Positions 1-7,163 of a stretch of 11,494 nucleotides of DNA are shown here, one piece after another; positions within the stretch are counted from its first letter, which is position 1, and every line of letters begins with the position of its first letter. Source of the DNA: Acidaminococcaceae bacterium. GTDB taxonomy: Bacteria > Bacillota > Negativicutes > Acidaminococcales > Acidaminococcaceae. The position numbers were made by a program, and so were the translations under genes. Below the pieces are notes generated by a model. It had not been told where the DNA came from and did no database searches. It was given only the letters and a program-made list of their open reading frames with translations. The stretch lies in the NCBI GenBank assembly GCA_003512125.1, contig DOSQ01000051.1, positions 1 through 11,494 on the forward strand. Direction: 5' to 3'.

Positions 1-116
1 ATATGACTCCGGCCAGCAAGATCAAAATTGCCCCGAAGTTCAACGAAAAATGGGTTTCCGAAAACAAAGAAAAATTTACCAAAGAATTCACCAAACATCT
101 GGAAAAATCTATGTAA
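1..116 (+). CDS. C-terminal fragment of a probable ABC-transporter solute-binding protein
   Basis: Only the last 37 complete codons are in the window, in the frame with codons starting at 3, ending at TAA 114-116; the gene begins upstream. The visible tail is lysine-rich and helical, with a W-V-S-E-N-K-E-K-F run. That pattern is common at the C-terminus of extracellular binding proteins of the ferric-iron (FbpA/AfuA) family. The identity rests mainly on context: the next two genes are the ATPase and fused permease of such an importer, and binding protein-permease-ATPase genes normally travel together. If correct, the protein is exported and hands substrate to the permease. No domain or ligand residue can be seen, so the substrate and even the family are inferences. 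Confidence 0.55.
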   Translation, partial: MTPASKIKIAPKFNEKWVSENKEKFTKEFTKHLEKSM

Positions 117-176
117 CTGTAAAACGGCATAAGGAAGTACGGGGTCATTCCGTAATCAATTTGTGCTGAAGCTATG

Positions 177-209
177 AATGGCGCCAATAGATGAATTGGC
201 GCCATTTTG
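177..209 (+). terminator. Hairpin between binding-protein and ATPase genes (attenuator or mRNA-stabilising)
   Basis: A perfect 12-bp inverted repeat (177-188 pairs with 195-206; AATGGCGCCAAT arm) with a 6-nt loop is followed by TT, G, T, so the U-tract is short and interrupted. It lies 60 nt after the upstream stop and ends just before the ATPase RBS. Such hairpins between a binding-protein gene and its transporter genes often cause partial termination or protect the upstream mRNA, which gives more binding protein than membrane components. Either role fits; the weak U-tract argues for leaky rather than full termination. Confidence 0.6.
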
Positions 210-216
210 TTATACA

Positions 217-224
217 AAGGAGAG
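217..224 (+). promoter_or_regulatory. Ribosome binding site that fixes the ATPase start at 230
   Basis: AAAGGAGA at 217-224 sits 5 nt before ATG 230. An in-frame ATG at 191 would add 13 residues, but it lies inside the hairpin loop, has no Shine-Dalgarno sequence and would prepend residues absent from this family. Confidence 0.8.
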
Positions 225-229
225 TTCTG

Positions 230-1384
230 ATGAGTGTTTCCATTGATATAGATAATGTCATAAAAAAATATGAGGATACCACGGTTATCAACGGTCTGTC
301 CCTGAAAATCCATCCGGGGGAGTTCTTTACGTTATTGGGTCCGTCCGGCTGTGGCAAAACTACATTGCTGCGTATGATCATCGGCTTTAACTCCATTGAG
401 GGCGGGGCGATAAAGGTTGACAATAAGGTAATTAACAACATCCCGGTCAACAAACGCAATATGGGCATGGTGTTTCAGAATTATGCAATCTTCCCCCACA
501 TGTCTGTTTTCGATAATGTGGCCTTTGGTTTAAAGCAGCGGAATGTTCCTGCAGCAGAAATTGAAAAGTCTGTTGTTGAGATTTTGGATGTAGTCAAGAT
601 CGGGCATTTGAAAGACCGGATGCCTACACAGCTGTCCGGCGGCCAGCAGCAGCGCGTTGCACTGGCCAGGGCTATCGTAATCCATCCCCAGGTGCTGCTT
701 ATGGACGAACCGTTATCCAATCTGGATGCGAAATTACGGGTGGAAATGCGTAATGCCATTAAAAACATCCAGCAGCAGGTGGGGATCACAACCGTATATG
801 TGACCCATGACCAGGAGGAAGCCCTGGCGGTTTCCGACCGTATTGCCGTCATGAACGATGGCGTTATCCAGCAGGTAGGGTCTCCCCAGTACATCTATCA
901 GCGGCCTGCCAACCGTTTCGTTTCGACGTTTATCGGTCTGTCAAATATTTTTAAGGCTGTTGTCAGGAAAAGCGGCGCGCAGCATATCCTTTCCTTTGGG
1001 AAATACCAGGTTCCCATGCAAACGCTGGACGCAGCTGCTGTTGCAAAATATGCCGGTGCCTCCGGAACAGCAGACATCCCCGTAACGGTTGCCGTCCGCC
1101 CGGAAGAATTTACCGTACATATGGACGGGGAAGGTCTGGACGCAGTGGTCAATTACAGCGTATTCCTGGGGATATCGACCCATTACTTCCTGACCATGTC
1201 CGACGGGCAGGAGGTGGAAGTGATCACACCTTCGGATGTGGGACGGATCATTCCCAATCATACAGCTGTTAAACTGCGGGTTGAACCGGAACGTATCAAT
1301 GTATTTACGGAAGACGGGATGCAGTCGCTGATCATTCAGACAGAAGATATAAACGGCAGGCGAATTGGTGGTGAGGACGCATGA
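230..1384 (+). CDS. ABC transporter ATP-binding protein, CysA/FbpC type (probable ferric iron importer)
   Basis: This 384-residue cytoplasmic ATPase powers an importer. All nucleotide-binding motifs are intact: Walker A GPSGCGKT at 37-44, Q-loop Gln83 in VFQNYAIFP, signature LSGGQQQR at 135-142, Walker B LLMDEP at 156-161, D-loop SNLD at 163-166 and switch His193 in VTHDQEEA. The C-terminal part (about 250-370) has the length and beta-rich look of the TOBE/regulatory region found in iron, sulfate, spermidine and maltose importers. The start at 230 is set by the RBS at 217-224. The stop overlaps the permease start (ATGA at 1381-1384), implying translational coupling. The iron assignment comes from the fused permease; thiamine, aminoethylphosphonate or another substrate of the same ATPase subfamily is not excluded. 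Confidence 0.9.
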   Translation: MSVSIDIDNVIKKYEDTTVINGLSLKIHPGEFFTLLGPSGCGKTTLLRMIIGFNSIEGGAIKVDNKVINNIPVNKRNMGMVFQNYAIFPHMSVFDNVAFGLKQRNVPAAEIEKSVVEILDVVKIGHLKDRMPTQLSGGQQQRVALARAIVIHPQVLLMDEPLSNLDAKLRVEMRNAIKNIQQQVGITTVYVTHDQEEALAVSDRIAVMNDGVIQQVGSPQYIYQRPANRFVSTFIGLSNIFKAVVRKSGAQHILSFGKYQVPMQTLDAAAVAKYAGASGTADIPVTVAVRPEEFTVHMDGEGLDAVVNYSVFLGISTHYFLTMSDGQEVEVITPSDVGRIIPNHTAVKLRVEPERINVFTEDGMQSLIIQTEDINGRRIGGEDA

Positions 1385-3030
1385 AGAAGCCGAACATCTG
1401 GACCGGGTTTACGCTGGCGATACTGTGCTTTTTCCTTTTGTTTGTAGTGTACCCGCTGTTTCTGATCATGTATCAGAGTGTGGTCGATCCCGAGACCCAC
1501 GCGCTGACCTTTGATTACTTTACAAAGTTTTTCGGGCGCAAATTCTACTGGAGCACATTGGTCAACAGTTTCAAGGTAACCGTTTGCGCGACATTGCTGG
1601 CGGCCATTATCGGTTTGCCCATGGCATATGTGTTGCGCAGTTTTAAAATCCCTTACAGCAAATATGTCAATATTTTAATTGTAATCTCTTATTTGTCGCC
1701 TCCTTTCATCGGCGCTTATGCATGGATCCAGCTGCTGGGGCGCAACGGGTTTATCACGCAGCTGATCAACAGCCTGTTCGGCATCCAGTTCGGAGGCATT
1801 TACGGGTTTGCAGGTATCGTCCTTGTCTTTTCGCTGCAGTCATTTCCTTTGATTTACATGTATGTTTCCGGCGCGTTAAAGAATCTTGACAGCTCCCTGA
1901 ACGAAGCGGCGGAAAGCCTGGGCTGCAATGCGTTCCAGCGTGTGACGCAGATCATCCTTCCGCTGGTCATGCCGTCCCTGCTGGCAGGTTCCCTGCTGGT
2001 GTTTATGCGGGTGTTCTCGGATTTCGGTACGCCCATGCTGATCGGGGAAGGGTTTAAGACGTTCCCTGTATTGATTTATACCCAGTTCATGGGCGAAGTC
2101 AGTACGGACGACCATTTTGCGGCGGCCCTGTGCGTAATCGTCGTTGTAATTACCCTGTTCCTGTTCTTCCTGCAGCGCATGGTAGCAAAACGTTATTCCT
2201 ATGCGATGACGGCATTAAAGCCCATGCAGCCGGTACAGGCGAAAGGCAGCCAGAAATTCTTTGCCTATCTGTTTGTGTTCGGCGTAGCGTTTATCGCCAT
2301 GCTTCCCCAGCTGACCGTTATCTTTACATCTTTCCTGGAAACAGTGGGAGGCGCGGTATATACCGGGAAGTTCTCGTTGATGAACTACGAGAACACGCTG
2401 TTCTCAAAGGATAACATATCGATTTTCAATACCTATGCTTTTGGGTTGTGCGCAATCGGCATCGTGGTAGTTCTGGGTATCCTGATCTCGTATCTTACAG
2501 CCCGGAAACCGTCCCTGCTGACAAATATCCTGGATACGCTGACCATGTTCCCGTATATTATTCCGGGCTCTGTGTTAGGTATTGCGCTGCTGTCCGGCTT
2601 TAACTCAGGGGTGTTGGTTTTGTCCGGTACAGCTCTGATTATCATCATTTCCCTGACGATCCGGCGTATGCCTTATACGATCCGGTCCAGCACGGCGATC
2701 ATTTCACAGATTTCGCCCAGTGTGGAAGAAGCGGCGATCAGCCTTGGCGCCAGTGAGTTTAAGTCCTTCCGTAAAATCATGGTGCCCATGATGCTTCCGG
2801 GCGTACTGGCCGGCGCTATTATGAGTTGGATCACCCTGATCAGCGAATTAAGTTCCAGCATCATTTTATATACCAGCAGCACCAGTACGTTGACAGTTGC
2901 GATTTACGCAGAGGTCATCCGCAGTAATTTCGGCAATGCCGCGGCATACTCTACGATCCTGACCCTGACTTCCATCGTGTCCCTGTTAATATTCTTCCGC
3001 CTCTCGCATAACGAAGATGTCAGCGTGTAA
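1381..3030 (+). CDS. Fused two-domain ABC transporter permease, FbpB/AfuB type (probable ferric iron)
   Basis: A 549-residue integral membrane protein with two tandem binding-protein-dependent permease domains of about six membrane helices each, the usual length and build of FbpB/AfuB/SfuB/ThiP. The first helix is about residues 9-30; a polar linker near 268-290 separates the halves. Each half has the cytoplasmic EAA coupling motif that docks on the ATPase: N-E-A-A-E-S-L-G starting near residue 174 and E-E-A-A-I-S-L-G near 449, each followed by the helix-breaking P-x-x-x-P-G/S pattern. It should form the channel as a single chain with two copies of the upstream ATPase. The start overlaps the ATPase stop by ATGA, with GTGAGGA just upstream as RBS. 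The double-domain fusion favours iron(III) but thiamine permeases share it, so the substrate is inferred. Confidence 0.88.
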   Translation: MKKPNIWTGFTLAILCFFLLFVVYPLFLIMYQSVVDPETHALTFDYFTKFFGRKFYWSTLVNSFKVTVCATLLAAIIGLPMAYVLRSFKIPYSKYVNILIVISYLSPPFIGAYAWIQLLGRNGFITQLINSLFGIQFGGIYGFAGIVLVFSLQSFPLIYMYVSGALKNLDSSLNEAAESLGCNAFQRVTQIILPLVMPSLLAGSLLVFMRVFSDFGTPMLIGEGFKTFPVLIYTQFMGEVSTDDHFAAALCVIVVVITLFLFFLQRMVAKRYSYAMTALKPMQPVQAKGSQKFFAYLFVFGVAFIAMLPQLTVIFTSFLETVGGAVYTGKFSLMNYENTLFSKDNISIFNTYAFGLCAIGIVVVLGILISYLTARKPSLLTNILDTLTMFPYIIPGSVLGIALLSGFNSGVLVLSGTALIIIISLTIRRMPYTIRSSTAIISQISPSVEEAAISLGASEFKSFRKIMVPMMLPGVLAGAIMSWITLISELSSSIILYTSSTSTLTVAIYAEVIRSNFGNAAAYSTILTLTSIVSLLIFFRLSHNEDVSV

Positions 3031-3079
3031 TATCCGGTTCGTAAAAATCTTTCACATAAAAGTCAAGAAATAAAACGGC

Positions 3080-3100
3080 TGATGATGCTATAATAATCAT
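3080..3100 (+). promoter_or_regulatory. Extended -10 promoter for the 3176 gene, with flanking inverted repeat
   Basis: TGC-TATAAT at 3086-3094 is a perfect extended -10 element; no good -35 exists 16-18 nt upstream, which extended -10 promoters tolerate. The -10 is bracketed by ATGAT (3082-3086) and ATCAT (3096-3100), so a repressor site is possible. A second TATAAT at 3114-3119 also lacks a -35. I see no hairpin terminator after the permease gene, so some readthrough from the transporter operon is possible. Confidence 0.55.
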
Positions 3101-3175
3101 GTTACAGCAGGCGTATAATAAAAGAGCGTACTAATGAACCTGACAATGTAAGGCAGTAAAGGAGGATATCTCAAT

Positions 3176-3577
3176 ATGGCAAAATATTTAGGCGGTACCG
3201 ACAACCAGCAGGAAGAAGTGAAGGCGGAACTGATTGCTCCGGGTTTATTGAGCAATGATTTTGTGTTAAATGTTTCTACCGGTATCTTCTCTTCGGAAAA
3301 AATCGGTATCAAAGACAATATTTCGTTTTATGAAGAAGTGACACAGGAAAACGAAAAGAAATTCAGCATTGGCTGGGGCATTGTGGGACTTGCGATCTTT
3401 GGCCCATTAGGCGCGTTGGCCGGCGCCATCCTCGGTGGGGACAGCAAGACGAAACACGTCGTTGCCGCCCAACTGGAAAACGGGTTGCGCTTTGTCGTCC
3501 AGCTGGACCAGGATGAGTTTGTGAAATGGGTAAACCTGATGCCTCATAAAGCGGCTCCGTCAGGAGAAGAAGTATAA
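3176..3577 (+). CDS. Small protein with glycine-rich hydrophobic patch, function unknown
   Basis: A 133-residue protein with no family I can name. It starts at ATG 3176 behind a strong RBS (AAAGGAGGA, from 3158). There is no signal peptide. Residues 19-55 look beta-rich; residues 64-88 form a glycine-spaced hydrophobic segment (G-W-G-I-V-G-L-A-I-F-G-P-L-G...) like a glycine zipper or short membrane-inserting hairpin; residues 92-115 return to beta pattern (V-V-A-A-Q-L-E-N-G-L-R-F-V-V-Q-L), and the tail is polar. A beta-domain split by a glycine zipper recurs in small uncharacterised Bacillota and phage proteins. That resemblance is recalled, not searched. It has its own promoter, so membership in the upstream iron operon is unlikely. 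Coding use looks like that of its neighbours. Confidence 0.8.
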   Translation: MAKYLGGTDNQQEEVKAELIAPGLLSNDFVLNVSTGIFSSEKIGIKDNISFYEEVTQENEKKFSIGWGIVGLAIFGPLGALAGAILGGDSKTKHVVAAQLENGLRFVVQLDQDEFVKWVNLMPHKAAPSGEEV

Positions 3578-3632
3578 CCGGGAACAGGGTTCCGGTTTGT
3601 AATTCTCAAAACACCTTGAAAGGTTGGATCGC

Positions 3633-4436
3633 ATGAAGTGTTCGATCAGATTCCGGCGCAGGCTGCTGTTCCCGGTCGTGTTACTCTTACTGTTGGCAGC
3701 GTTCCTTTCGGCAGGCTGCGGGGAAGAAGAAAAGTTTAATAAAGAAAAAGCGGCGATATTGGAAGAACTGAAGCTGGCGCAGCAGATCCGGATCCCGGAA
3801 GGGCTGGAAGGGGAAGCGCTGGATAAAGCTATTTCCGAACTGTCCCCCCGGCACAAAGCGGCGATACAACAGGTAGATGCGAAGCTGAAAGAACTGGGCG
3901 AGAAGTATGGAAAGGCAGATGCCAAATTTAAGGCAGATACGGAAGAAATACGGAAGACGCTGAACAAGGATCATGTCGAATGGCTGAAAGCCGCGGTGGC
4001 CCCGAAAATCAAAGGAGATCCGGTGATGGGGGTCGGCATCGGCTGCCGCTGGGAAGAAATTGAAGAAATACTGGGCGATCCTATCGAAAGGAAACAGACA
4101 GCCGGGTTAAAAGAGTTTAAATATTCGGGCCTTGTATTTAATGAGATCCGGGACCACGGGGAAACGTATGGGAAGCCTTTGCCTCCTTCCTACGGACCGG
4201 ACGCGTATTACATGACAGGGAACGGATATAAGACGGCCAGTGGCATACAAATCGGCATGACAAAAGCGGAATTGCTGGAATGCTACAAAGGCAAGCTTGC
4301 TTCGTTAGACGATCACACCGATCCGCGGTTCATCATTATGCGGTTCGATCCTACGCCGGACCATAAACATGCCTACAATCAGTTCATGCAACTGACGGAC
4401 GGAAAACTGAGCCGGCTGATAGTGGCCAAACATTAA
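3633..4436 (+). CDS. Predicted lipoprotein with coiled-coil segment and two BamE-like motifs
   Basis: A 267-residue protein with a lipoprotein signal: basic start (R6, R8-R10), hydrophobic core 11-25 and L-S-A-G-C ending at Cys29. Ser at -3 is less usual than Leu, but A-G-C is good. The mature protein should be lipid-anchored outside the cytoplasmic membrane, or in an outer membrane if the cell is diderm. Residues 32-115 are charged and helical (E/K-rich, likely coiled coil). The C-terminal half carries two copies of a short motif seen in BamE/SmpA- and BLIP-like folds: G-x-G-C-R-W-E-E-I-E-E-I-L-G-D-P at 135-150 and I-G-M-T-K-A-E-L-L at 207-215. I choose ATG 3633 because AAAGG at 3619-3623 is 9 nt upstream; an in-frame TTG at 3624 abuts that site. 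The function is unknown; an envelope scaffold or inhibitor-like role is only a guess. Confidence 0.8.
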   Translation: MKCSIRFRRRLLFPVVLLLLLAAFLSAGCGEEEKFNKEKAAILEELKLAQQIRIPEGLEGEALDKAISELSPRHKAAIQQVDAKLKELGEKYGKADAKFKADTEEIRKTLNKDHVEWLKAAVAPKIKGDPVMGVGIGCRWEEIEEILGDPIERKQTAGLKEFKYSGLVFNEIRDHGETYGKPLPPSYGPDAYYMTGNGYKTASGIQIGMTKAELLECYKGKLASLDDHTDPRFIIMRFDPTPDHKHAYNQFMQLTDGKLSRLIVAKH

Positions 4437-4455
4437 TTGTTGTATTTTTATAAAT

Positions 4456-4500
4456 AAAACCGCAGTATTCAGGAAGCTTATTCTGAATACTGCGGCTTTT
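4456..4500. terminator. Bidirectional intrinsic terminator between convergent genes
   Basis: A perfect 13-bp stem (4460-4472 with 4483-4495, CCGCAGTATTCAG arm) has a 10-nt loop. On the + strand it is followed by CTTTT (4496-4500). On the - strand it is followed by the complement of AAAA (4456-4459) and further A/T-rich sequence, giving a U-tract. It lies 23 nt after the lipoprotein stop and about 75 nt after the rqcH stop, so it can end both transcripts. Confidence 0.9.
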
Positions 4501-4572
4501 GCATACGGGCCCAGACGACCGGCTTGTAGTTGCATAACCGTGAGATACGCTTATGACGATTCGCCTTTACGG

Positions 4573-6324
4573 TCATTTTGCTGAGCAATTTTGTAAGAGG
4601 TTGTTAATATATTCTTCATCAGGCGTTGCATAAAAGGTTTTCTGGTTTGTAAAAATGACAAAACCCGGTTTGGCGCCGGAAGGCTTTTTAACAAACCGGC
4701 GGGGAACGCAGTCTACGGGTATCTGGCTGCCGCCACGGGCTTTGCTGAACCAGGCGGCCAGCTGTACCGCAGCATCCAATGCTTCCGGCTCGGGTTCAGG
4801 CAGGGAGGTTTTCAGTAAAACATGGCTGCCGGGGATTTTCTGCACGTGAAGCCAGAGGTCATTTCCCGTACCGGTTTTAAAAGTCACTTCGTCATTCTGT
4901 CGGTTGTTTTTACCAATATAAATCTCAGTAGATTCGGAGAAAACAATATGAAGGGGAGAAGATTTCCCTGAGGGTCTCATTTTCCGTCTGGGAACCGGAA
5001 GGACACCCGCATGTTGCAGTTCTTCTTTAATCTCTTCTGTCTCCTGCCGGGTGGTGGCGAAATGCAGGCTTTCTTCTATGCTTTCCAGATAGGTCTTCAT
5101 ATCTGTCGCTTCCGCTAACTGATGGGCCACTTCTTCCTGGGCCCGTTTCAGTTTATTATATTTTTTATAGTATTTTTGCGCATTTTCGGCAGGGGTCAGC
5201 ACAGGGGACAACGTGACCTGCAGGGGCGTTCCGTCATAAATATTGGATACGGTGCAGGAAACCGCTCCCTTTTGGATCTGGTACAGGGCCGCCATCAGGC
5301 TGTCGGCAATTATGCGGCAGGCGTCCGCGTCGTTGGACAGAGCCAGATCCTGTGTAAGCGCGCCGATCTTTTTTTCTGTTTTTCGAATTTCAGACTGCAC
5401 GGCCTTCCGTAACTGATCCTGCTCGGGGAGCTTTGCCGGCTGTAAGCGGGCAGCGTAACCCAGGGCTTCATTAATACCGGGAAACGTTTCGCTGCGGCAT
5501 CCTTCCGGTACATAGGCGGCCGGATAGGGGAAGATAGTCTGGCACTGGTTGTCTGCGGCGATGATGGCAGTAAAAGAACGTGCTGCCCGTTCTTCTGATA
5601 CAATCTTTTGCAGCGCGCCAATCACAGAGGCCAGACGGTTCCGGTCCATGGGGGTGAGGTAGGTGGCGTTTAACGGGATCTTTGCCGCACAGAGCAGTTG
5701 TAAAGCCGAAGCTTTGCCGATCCCGGTGGTTTCTTTGACCAGTGGTTTCCACAGGGAAGAGGTCACTTCATCGGGAATGGCTGCCACGATTGCTTCTGCT
5801 GAGGCGGTCAGGATATCCAGGCCTGCCTGAGGCGGCGGCGGGTTATAGTCATATCCGGGCTGGATGACGCGAACGGAATTCATGACAGGGCTGACATGTT
5901 TTATGCTGTCCAGGATTTTCCCGTTTTCCGCAAAAACCAGATTGGAATTTTTGCCTGCGAGTTCAACGATGACCTGTTTTGTGATAATCTGGCTGTTCCG
6001 TCCAAGCAGGCTGATTTCCAGTTCGATGACACGGTCCAGGCCGTACTGGCGGACCTGGGTTATGATCCCTTCTTCCAGATGTTTCCGCAACAGCATACAG
6101 AAAGCCGGCGGTTCCGGTGGATTGTCTGGCGCTTTGTCTGCAAGACGGATTGAGGGGGCGGCGGCATTTACGTCAATGATCAGGTGGAGCGTATCATATT
6201 CCCGCTTCAGCGAAAAATACAGGGAGCGGCCGGAAGGCATACCGATTTTGTAAATCCGGCTTCCGGTAATTTCCTGTTTCAGATACTCTGTCAGCGCATA
6301 TAAGGTTATACCTTCCAGATTCAT
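4573..6324 (-). CDS. rqcH: Ribosome quality control protein RqcH (NFACT family)
   Basis: A 583-residue NFACT protein, the bacterial homologue of eukaryotic Rqc2/NEMF. In B. subtilis RqcH binds the stalled 50S-peptidyl-tRNA complex and recruits tRNA-Ala to add C-terminal alanine tails that mark nascent chains for degradation. The N-terminal NFACT-N region includes F-C-M-L-L-R-K-H-L at 75-83 and Asp97-Arg98, at the same positions as the D97/R98 pair needed for tailing in B. subtilis. Residues about 300-420 form the coiled-coil region. The NFACT-R domain spans about 458-560 with I-G-K-N-N-R-Q-N-D ending at 478, W491-L-H and P-G-S-H at 498-501. Older names are fibronectin-binding protein or FbpA, unrelated to iron-transport FbpA. 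The start at 6324 has AAGGAAG upstream. It faces away from the yicC operon, as a neighbour of it. Confidence 0.95.
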   Translation of the reverse strand: MNLEGITLYALTEYLKQEITGSRIYKIGMPSGRSLYFSLKREYDTLHLIIDVNAAAPSIRLADKAPDNPPEPPAFCMLLRKHLEEGIITQVRQYGLDRVIELEISLLGRNSQIITKQVIVELAGKNSNLVFAENGKILDSIKHVSPVMNSVRVIQPGYDYNPPPPQAGLDILTASAEAIVAAIPDEVTSSLWKPLVKETTGIGKASALQLLCAAKIPLNATYLTPMDRNRLASVIGALQKIVSEERAARSFTAIIAADNQCQTIFPYPAAYVPEGCRSETFPGINEALGYAARLQPAKLPEQDQLRKAVQSEIRKTEKKIGALTQDLALSNDADACRIIADSLMAALYQIQKGAVSCTVSNIYDGTPLQVTLSPVLTPAENAQKYYKKYNKLKRAQEEVAHQLAEATDMKTYLESIEESLHFATTRQETEEIKEELQHAGVLPVPRRKMRPSGKSSPLHIVFSESTEIYIGKNNRQNDEVTFKTGTGNDLWLHVQKIPGSHVLLKTSLPEPEPEALDAAVQLAAWFSKARGGSQIPVDCVPRRFVKKPSGAKPGFVIFTNQKTFYATPDEEYINNLLQNCSAK

Positions 6325-6365
6325 GGTTTATCTTCCTTTTTCTCTTATTTTCTTAAGGGGTTTGG

Positions 6366-6394
6366 TTGCTTTCGCTTTCACAATGGTTTATAAT
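6366..6394 (+). promoter_or_regulatory. Promoter of the exported-protein/yicC/remA/gmk/rpoZ/coaBC operon
   Basis: TTGCTT (6366-6371) and consensus TATAAT (6389-6394) are separated by 17 nt. The -35 matches only 3 of 6 positions, but spacing and -10 are ideal. It implies a leader of about 65 nt before ATG 6466, AT-rich and without a clear stable hairpin. I see no other promoter before the following genes. Confidence 0.6.
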
Positions 6395-6465
6395 ATCGGT
6401 ACGGTTTCTGTATTTCTTTTCAAGTATATCATATTTCATACAAAATATCTTTCGGAGGAATCAGA

Positions 6466-7146
6466 ATGAAAAAAGTTTTCTTAACAATACTGTTTTGCTG
6501 TTTTCTGTCCCAATGTTTTGCGCTCACTCCCATGACGGATGAAAATATAAAGCAGGCAATCCAGTATGGAATAAACGGCAAACAGGAAAACCGTACGCTG
6601 TACCAGCTGGTAGATCCCTGGCTGGTAGCGGAAAAGAACCAGAAGAACCCCTACCGGCAAAAAGAAAGCATTTTTGTCTATACCCCGTATCTTTTAGCCG
6701 TAATCCATACCAGGGACAAGGTGGAAGAATCACGTGTCCCGGAACTGGCAGACATAAAGAAAGCAATTCAGGAATATGACGGTATCACGCTGATCGGAGC
6801 CAGGCTGAATACCCCCGTTGTACTGCAGGAAGGCGAATATACCGTAAGGCTTGTACAGGGGCAAACGAACCTTGCGCCCTACGCGTCCATTTATCTGCAC
6901 CATGAAATGATCAACCGGTACGAGAAAAAGGAAAGCCCGGCAGCGAAACCGGACGACGGGAAGCAGCTGACGGTAAATGAAAAGAAACCGGAGAATGATG
7001 CAAAGACGGAAAAGGTCGCGGTTCTTGAAATGCAGTATTATTTCGACAGTTCCCAGTTCAATCCGGCACAGCCGTATACGGTGCTGATTGCGGATAAATA
7101 TTGCGGAGAGCGCCGCTTTGATGTGGACCCGGCGGCGATCCGTTAA
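6466..7146 (+). CDS. Exported protein of unknown function, first gene of the yicC operon
   Basis: A 226-residue protein I do not recognise. Residues 1-19 are a Sec signal peptide (K2-K3, hydrophobic 4-14, cleavage probably after C-F-A19). S-Q-C at 15-17 is not a lipobox because Gln precedes Cys. The mature part has a helical start (24-60), a mixed region to 110, a beta-rich segment 107-145 (I-T-L-I-G-A-R, G-E-Y-T-V-R-L), a low-complexity charged linker of Lys, Glu, Pro and Asp at about 153-182, and a final beta segment with V-L-I-A-D-K-Y-C. The segments either side of the linker could form one beta-sandwich. GGAGGA precedes ATG 6466. Only 17 nt separate it from yicC, so the two should be co-transcribed, yet no link to RNA or nucleotide metabolism is evident. 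Confidence 0.85.
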   Translation: MKKVFLTILFCCFLSQCFALTPMTDENIKQAIQYGINGKQENRTLYQLVDPWLVAEKNQKNPYRQKESIFVYTPYLLAVIHTRDKVEESRVPELADIKKAIQEYDGITLIGARLNTPVVLQEGEYTVRLVQGQTNLAPYASIYLHHEMINRYEKKESPAAKPDDGKQLTVNEKKPENDAKTEKVAVLEMQYYFDSSQFNPAQPYTVLIADKYCGERRFDVDPAAIR

Positions 7147-7163
7147 GACAGGAGGCCAATAGA

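Noticed and set aside
138..154. Small hairpin TACGG/CCGTA after the binding-protein gene
   Set aside because: Only 5 bp, no U-tract; the 177-206 hairpin explains the region better.
191..229. N-terminal extension of the ATPase from ATG 191
   Set aside because: The codons lie in the intergenic hairpin, there is no RBS, and ATG 230 has an ideal one; family proteins start at the shorter position.
3134..3151. Five-codon ORF in the leader of the 3176 gene
   Set aside because: No RBS and no regulatory codon pattern; likely chance.
3624..3632. TTG start adding three residues to the lipoprotein
   Set aside because: The AAAGG site directly abuts TTG, leaving no spacing; ATG 3633 has 9 nt.
6422..6452. 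AT-rich partial palindrome AAG(t)ATAT...ATATCTT before the exported-protein RBS
   Set aside because: Weak A-T pairing with a bulge and a long loop; unlikely to be stable.
6508..6522. Possible lipobox S-Q-C in the exported protein
   Set aside because: Gln at -1 is not accepted by lipoprotein signal peptidase; an ordinary Sec cleavage after Ala19 fits better.
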